Assembly (NCBI GenBank): GCA_030038495.1
Contig: JASHOV010000167.1
Coordinates: forward strand, 1 to 39,736
Origin: Streptosporangiaceae bacterium
Lineage (GTDB): Bacteria > Actinomycetota > Actinomycetes > Streptosporangiales > Streptosporangiaceae
Length of the DNA: 39,736 nucleotides
Direction of reading: 5' to 3'
In this document: one piece after another, positions 39,309 to 39,736 of the stretch
How positions within the stretch are numbered: the first letter of the stretch is position 1
How the letters are laid out: each line of letters starts with the position of its first letter
The notes under the pieces: generated by a model
The model's database searches: none
Seen by the model: the letters and a program-made list of their open reading frames with translations, nothing else
Told to the model about the DNA's origin: nothing
Made by a program: the position numbers and the translations under genes

Positions 39309-39559
39309 TGAGAGAAATCCGCGGCCCGTGCCACTTCGTCGCGCCCGGGCAGGTCAAGGTCGACTCCGCCCAGAGCGGCGAACCGGTCGAGGAGCGTCGT
39401 GAACAGGCCGGCGGAATCCGCGGGCTCACGCACGGCTTCCGAGAGAATGGCGCGCGCCTCCGCTTCCACCGACCGGCCATGACGAGCGGCACGAAGCTGA
39501 AGGCGCCGCTTCACCGTCTCGTCGAGGTTCCGAATGTTTAGTGCCGCCACTGCGACCAT
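39305..39559 (-). CDS. FitA/VapB-type ribbon-helix-helix antitoxin
   Basis: An 84-residue antitoxin. The N-terminal ribbon-helix-helix DNA-binding unit is A-A-L-N-I-R-N-L-D-E-T-V-K-R-R-L-Q-L-R-A-A-R-H-G-R-S-V-E-A-E-A-R-A, the standard FitA pattern. The C-terminus D-L-P-G-R-D-E-V-A-R-A-A-D-F is the usual toxin-binding tail. ATG 39559 starts the domain directly. The toxin gene overlapping its stop is a deletion relic, so the antitoxin is an orphan that may still bind DNA or neutralise a related toxin elsewhere. Confidence 0.85.
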   Translation of the reverse strand: MVAVAALNIRNLDETVKRRLQLRAARHGRSVEAEARAILSEAVREPADSAGLFTTLLDRFAALGGVDLDLPGRDEVARAADFSQ

Positions 39560-39562
39560 CCT

Positions 39563-39581
39563 GTGCAACCAGTGATAGCAC
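39563..39581. promoter_or_regulatory. Possible FitA operator
   Basis: GTGC at 39563-39566 and GCAC at 39578-39581 form short inverted arms immediately before the antitoxin start. RHH antitoxins repress their own promoter by binding such repeats, but the arms are only four bases long, so this is weak. Confidence 0.25.
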
Positions 39582-39638
39582 ATAATGGCAGCGCAGGTAT
39601 GCCGACGTGGACGAGCCCGCGGCGGGCTGGGCGCCGCC

Positions 39639-39736
39639 CTAAGCGGCATCCCCCGGTCCGGGGACAAGCACGGACCTCGCGCGCGCCGAGGCCGACATAC
39701 GGAAGCGGGCCGCGAAGTAGTAGACCACCGCCGCGA
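39639..39736 (-). CDS. C-terminus of a putative membrane protein (partial)
   Basis: A minus-strand frame enters from the window edge and ends at TAG 39639-39641. The 31 visible residues are A-A-V-V-Y-Y-F-A-A-R-F-R-M-S-A-S-A-R-A-R followed by a short polar tail. This looks like the end of a last membrane helix with a positive cytoplasmic tail, as in permeases. No family can be named from so little. Confidence 0.4.
   Translation of the reverse strand, partial: AAVVYYFAARFRMSASARARSVLVPGPGDAA

Overview
The window is about 39.7 kb of high-GC DNA (roughly 70% by eye). It has frequent GTG starts, short or overlapping gene junctions (ATGA, GTGA, TGATG) and GGAGG-type ribosome sites. Together with the actinobacterial cell-wall genes, this points to a chromosomal segment of a soil-type actinomycete. 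The order cannot be fixed from the sequence alone. I see no rRNA, tRNA, CRISPR array, phage module or intact insertion sequence.

Region 1 (173-11389) is metabolic. Two genes on the minus strand (5-formyl-THF cyclo-ligase-like protein and a D-2-hydroxyacid dehydrogenase) diverge from a nine-gene plus-strand operon. The first gene of that operon is read through an in-frame TGA. The codons after the TGA give Gly-Ser-Cys, and a SECIS-like hairpin follows at the right distance. It is therefore best read as a UGSC-family selenoprotein, not as two broken genes. It is coupled to a 365-residue partner of unknown function. Then come an FAD oxidoreductase, an IlvD/EDD [Fe-S] dehydratase, both halves of a split transketolase, a zinc alcohol dehydrogenase and two short-chain dehydrogenases. 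The set looks like a catabolic route for a polyol, sugar or sugar acid with an added redox or thiol step. The substrate is unknown.

Region 2 (11408-18603) holds stand-alone enzymes: methyltransferases, two VOC proteins, an acyl-CoA synthetase coupled to a VOC protein, an SRPBCC protein, an alpha/beta hydrolase and a Pat-type GNAT acetyltransferase. An 8-bp tandem repeat lies among them.

Region 3 (18604-24610) shows decay. It has a 16-bp tandem repeat, a Clp-ATPase gene reduced to its two ends, a 14-bp inverted repeat, and a GH3 glycosidase missing its catalytic N-terminal half exactly at an AT-rich 76-bp element with perfect 19-bp inverted repeats. Apparently intact here are an MDR oxidoreductase, a GH76-type mannanase, a small membrane protein, a methyltransferase and a putative 2OG-Fe(II) oxygenase.

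Region 4 (24638-32438) carries MurJ, an FMN 2-hydroxyacid oxidase, an HpaB-type monooxygenase with a RidA protein, a 95-residue unknown, a scrap of a 2-oxoacid dehydrogenase E2 gene, and a cytochrome P450. A well-led 31-codon gene sits 13 bp before the P450 and is a candidate RiPP precursor. A small Cys/His-rich protein overlaps the P450 tail to tail.

Region 5 (32517-39736) is envelope-related: a secreted parallel beta-helix protein, a penicillin-binding transpeptidase, an L,D-transpeptidase and a lipoprotein. It is followed by a FitA-type antitoxin whose toxin partner survives only as a 39-codon internal deletion, and by the tail of a membrane protein leaving the window.
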